This document shows, one piece after another, positions 63,045 to 64,000 of a DNA stretch of 64,000 nt. This stretch comes from Sporolactobacillus putidus (GTDB taxonomy: Bacteria; Bacillota; Bacilli; Bacillales; Sporolactobacillaceae). A program made the translations under genes and the position numbers. The notes under the pieces are model-generated. The model searched no databases, was not told the origin of the DNA, and saw only the letters and a list, made by a program, of their open reading frames with translations. The DNA is taken from the NCBI RefSeq assembly GCF_014647035.1, contig NZ_BMOK01000008.1, positions 62,001 to 126,000 on the forward strand. The letters are read 5' to 3'. Every line of letters starts with the position of its first letter. Positions within the stretch are counted from its first letter, which is position 1.

Positions 63045-64000
63045 CTATATTTGTTCCGTGTTCGGATTCTCTTGCAGACTATTGTGTTGCTTAACAAAAA
63101 TATAAAAGACAAGAGAGATAATAAGCCAGGCAAGAAATATAATGGGCAATACGGCCATCGGGAATGCAGGGAAGGGATAGACACTTCCGATCAGCGGTAT
63201 GCACAGCAAGATGAACGAAAGTGCTGCCGTGACGATATGGGACCATTTCAGTTCCTTTAATTTATAAAGAAGAAGAGGCGCTGAGACCGTCACAAGCAGA
63301 TAGTTAATTAAAAATCCGTAAACAGCCATACTTCCCGTCCAGTTGTACACATCCATGTTTGAACTTCTGAGCCATTCCAGGACAACAGGAATACCTCCTA
63401 CGACAATGGAACAAACCATGATGGCGATGTACGGAGTTTTGTTAGTCTTGTGGCACTTGCTTATGGCATCAGGTAAATACCCCTCATGACTCATATGAAG
63501 CATGACTCTGGCCGCCGCCGTTATCGAAGCCACGCCGCAAGACCAGAAACTGACCATGGCGCCTATTGAAATTAAAAAACCGAGAATGCCAACGTGACTT
63601 TGCTGCGCAAGATAAGTGAGCGGTGCAGTTGATTCACCCAGAGAGGTTTTACTGCCCGCAAATCCCATGACCATGATCAAGGACATGACCACAAAGAATA
63701 TTCCTACGAAAACGCCGCTTCCAATGACTGCACGCGGTATGTTACGCAGCGGTTCTTTGGCTTCCCGCCCCATTGCCGTCGCACTTTCAAAACCGACAAA
63801 ACTGAAGAAGGCAAAAACAAGTCCTAATCTTATGCTGTCAAAAGACACGCCTTTAAGATTAAACTGGGAAGTTCCAAGGTTGAACCCATGATGGATCAAA
63901 ACGAGAAGCCCCAAAAGAGTGATTAACGTCACAGAAATGGCTTCAAAAACGAGCATAACTTTAGCCGAAAGTTCAACACCCTTATAGGTCATAAACCATG
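63045..64000 (-). CDS. APC-family amino acid permease, C-terminal part
   Basis: The frame is open to the window edge (WF before the first internal Met), so the gene begins beyond base 64000. About 318 residues are visible: seven to eight helices, including FFSFVGFESATAMGREAKEP (the APC consensus GFES-EA-NP region) and RVMLHMSHEGYLPDAISKCH. The last residues form a short cytoplasmic tail. It resembles amino acid permeases of the YfnA/YhdG kind, without clear substrate assignment. The nitrilase-like gene follows. Confidence 0.88.
   Translation of the reverse strand, partial: WFMTYKGVELSAKVMLVFEAISVTLITLLGLLVLIHHGFNLGTSQFNLKGVSFDSIRLGLVFAFFSFVGFESATAMGREAKEPLRNIPRAVIGSGVFVGIFFVVMSLIMVMGFAGSKTSLGESTAPLTYLAQQSHVGILGFLISIGAMVSFWSCGVASITAAARVMLHMSHEGYLPDAISKCHKTNKTPYIAIMVCSIVVGGIPVVLEWLRSSNMDVYNWTGSMAVYGFLINYLLVTVSAPLLLYKLKELKWSHIVTAALSFILLCIPLIGSVYPFPAFPMAVLPIIFLAWLIISLVFYIFVKQHNSLQENPNTEQI

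Overview
The window reads as a chromosomal segment of a Gram-positive Bacillota (Firmicutes) bacterium. Ribosome binding sites are strong AGGAGG types, TTG and GTG starts are common, lipoproteins carry a classical lipobox, and a CcpA-like cre site and a Bacillaceae-looking small repeat are present. The gene content (Stickland-type D-proline reductase, many M20 amidohydrolases, fructose-family PTS) suggests a peptide- and amino-acid-fermenting member of the Bacilli, perhaps Sporolactobacillaceae or Bacillaceae. That placement is inferred from gene content only. No rRNA or tRNA gene was seen.

Region 1 (1-10 kb, + strand): the end of a sigma-54 activator (PrdR-like), a 21-bp tandem repeat array, a textbook -24/-12 sigma-54 promoter, then prdF (proline racemase), prdC, prdA, a small CBO2463-type protein, prdB and a class III aminotransferase, followed by an APC permease. 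PrdB carries Cys where clostridial PrdB has selenocysteine.

Region 2 (10-37.6 kb): a dense peptide and N-acyl-amino-acid scavenging area. It holds an S9 peptidase, a complete oligopeptide ABC importer embedded in an operon with three M20 hydrolases, six further M20 enzymes, a prolidase/imidazolonepropionase-like amidohydrolase, an aminotransferase, a YheO/DauR-type regulator, a RarD permease, and a putative transporter preceded by an Ile/Leu-rich leader peptide and a strong terminator.

Region 3 (38-47.3 kb, - strand): a sugar operon of PTS EIIA, EIIC, EIIB, an orphan GatZ/KbaZ-like protein, RpiB, transaldolase and transketolase, controlled by a PRD-type regulator and probably CcpA. A MITE-like element lies between transaldolase and transketolase.

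Region 4 (47.7-56.3 kb): an HTH gene with a coupled small ORF, then a - strand operon of LacI regulator, glutamine-amidotransferase-like protein, M20, CUT2-type ABC importer and a second M20. A triple operator lies upstream of lacI.

Region 5 (56.6-64 kb): nucleoside scavenging (BMP lipoprotein, nucleoside hydrolase, phosphoribosyltransferase), a second 42-bp tandem array, an O-antigen-ligase-like membrane protein, a nitrilase-superfamily hydrolase and a truncated APC permease.

Working idea: imported peptides and acylated amino acids are cleaved by eleven M20 hydrolases, released proline is racemised and reduced as electron acceptor by the prd enzymes, and sugar, ribose and nucleoside carbon supplies the reducing side. 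Functional links between regions are inference.
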